The position numbers were made by a program, and so were the translations under genes. Positions 62,698 to 64,000 of a DNA stretch of 64,000 nt are shown piece by piece. The notes below the pieces were generated by a model that worked only from the letters and a program-made list of their open reading frames with translations, had not been told where the DNA came from and ran no database searches. The DNA is from Paraspadella gotoi (Eukaryota; Chaetognatha), in contig CM119271.1 in NCBI GenBank assembly GCA_051294375.1, positions 11,675,896 to 11,739,895 of the forward strand, in the 5' to 3' direction. The stretch's first letter is position 1, and each line of letters starts with the position of its first letter.

Positions 62698-63858
62698 TCA
62701 TCCGACCATGAGTCTCTTCCTCCCTCGTAGCCTCACTTCCTCCAACTTAGCAAAGACTTCCACGAAAAGTTTCTTCTCGCTGTGTTTCTCGTAACTCTGC
62801 AGCAAAAGAGCGAAGAGCCTCTCAGTGTTGGGATGAGTGCTGAGGAAGGCTCTCTCCAACACGTAGAGGTCGACTCCTTTGTGTTCCGCGAGATTTTCGT
62901 GATGCGAGAGACCGAAGTCGATCAGAGTTAAGGATTCAGAGTCGGAGGGTCGAGTGAGGAGCCTGAAAAAAGCGAGAGGGGGGAAGTGGGATTCGAACTC
63001 GGCTTTGGGTTGACCTTTTGAAGGAGTCGGAGTTTTCTCTCTCAGAAAGATCAACCTAGTAGTATTCTATATGACATATACTGTAATATAACAAGGGACA
63101 TAAAAATTTCAATCATCATCATCATCATTCATCATCTAGTATTTTTTTGCAATGTTTAAGTATATCGTTTATATATATCTATGTTATCTATAGTATAGTT
63201 TAATTTGTAGTTAGTTATAGTATGTTTAATTATAACGTAACTGTTTTTCTACAATAGACTATAGAAGGAACCATTTTCAACAAAAATAATCTCAAAGAGG
63301 TTCCAAACGTAAGCAACCATTTATTTATCTAATAATTATAATTCATCACAACTGACATGTTGGACGTGGTGAGATCTCCGTGCACGATGTTCTCTCGATG
63401 CATCATCGCTAAAATCCTTCCGATTCGTCGACACACCTTCTCCAACTCCTCGTCCGCCTCGAAATTCCGTCGCGAGAGAATTAAATCTCTCACGGAAATC
63501 GCATCCGGGAAAAATTCCATTACGATCGAGTTCGTCTCTTGATCGACGAAGTAAACCGTCGGTACAGGAATTCCCGCCATCCTTTTAATAATTGTATTGT
63601 TGTATTATTAAGAAATTAATTTAAATTGATTAAATCTGATTTAACGATCGAGTCGAGACCGACTGACCGACATCGAGTGAGGGAACGGACTTCGGCCGTG
63701 ACCCGTTGTTGGGTCAAAGTTTTGTCGAGTTGCGGATGACGATATTTTTTACTGAATCGATGTTTGACCAAAGATTTTTTGCCATGAAAATCCATGGTGT
63801 AAAGTTTAGCTTCGGCGCCCTGAACGAGCGTAACGCAAGCCTCGTAAGGCGCGGTCAT
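62698..63858 (-). CDS. TP53RK: KEOPS complex kinase TP53RK (Bud32)
   Basis: Three exons, 63858-63668, 63581-63357 and 62962-62698, giving 226 aa (human 253). Bud32 is the atypical kinase/ATPase of the KEOPS complex that makes t6A37 in tRNAs reading ANN codons. [18 protein letters not shown] replaces a glycine loop, as in all Bud32. [16 protein letters not shown] carries the ATP lysine; [32 protein letters not shown] (catalytic Asp) and LTLIDFGLS (metal Asp) follow, then [20 protein letters not shown]. It ends [13 protein letters not shown], the conserved basic tail. All catalytic residues are intact. CDKAL1 next door acts on the product of this pathway (t6A), a notable though possibly chance pairing. 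Confidence 0.96.
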
Positions 63859-64000
63859 TATGAGAGATCTGAAAGAAGAGAGGAGACTGAAAATGGAGGG
63901 AGCCTAACGTATTTTAATGACATAAAATCAAACATTAAATCCGCTCCTACGAAATTTATAGTCCCACTTATTGAACGTCAAAATACTAATAAACTAATAG

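Overview
The window is intron-rich, gene-dense nuclear DNA of an animal, probably a compact marine or early-branching invertebrate. The evidence is spliceosomal introns of roughly 50-700 bp with GT-AG borders, separate mitochondrial alanyl-tRNA synthetase and protein-only RNase P genes, and animal-type genes (caprin, a PEAK-like pseudokinase, TAF1A, CDKAL1, ADP-ribosylarginine hydrolase). Exons are GC-rich. Introns and spacers are AT-rich and carry many (TC)n/(AG)n runs. The sequence does not let me name the species.

Nineteen protein genes were rebuilt exon by exon, with reading phase checked at the junctions, and all nineteen lie on the minus strand. From low to high coordinates (the reverse of transcription order) they are: AARS2 (runs off the left edge), LRRC47, REC8, LDHD, a ZRSR-type U2AF35-related factor, VPS41, ADPRH, ZNG1, RPL28, PRORP, COG5, caprin, SF3A2, TAF1A, a PEAK-family pseudokinase, an ankyrin-RING membrane protein, an unrecognised multi-exon gene, CDKAL1 and TP53RK. 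Stop-to-start spacers are mostly 110-750 bp. The set is housekeeping: tRNA biology (AARS2, PRORP, CDKAL1, TP53RK, the tRNA-synthetase-like domain of LRRC47), splicing (ZRSR, SF3A2), trafficking (VPS41, COG5), ribosome and Pol I (RPL28, TAF1A), meiosis (REC8), metabolism and metals (LDHD, ZNG1, ADPRH), mRNA granules (caprin).

From 41.1 to 52.4 kb lies a nest of mobile DNA that I infer sits inside one intron of the PEAK-like gene. Its core is a large inverted repeat of two ~1.8-1.9 kb arms around a ~110 bp spacer. The left arm is split by a decayed tyrosine-recombinase retrotransposon of the DIRS type (~4.8 kb, inverted terminal repeats) and by a ~1.05 kb AT-rich insertion with its own inverted ends. 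The arms include a tRNA-like Pol III head. A 25-base N gap interrupts the left edge. A 180 bp foldback element and another repeat fragment follow on the right.

Points worth a second look: strict one-strand gene order; a fourfold 28 bp duplication that copies the 5' splice site of ZNG1 intron 1; two GC-AG introns; two compensating frameshifts in CDKAL1; (AG)n tracts beside splice sites; and a dispersed motif containing ATGCAAAT in many introns and repeats.
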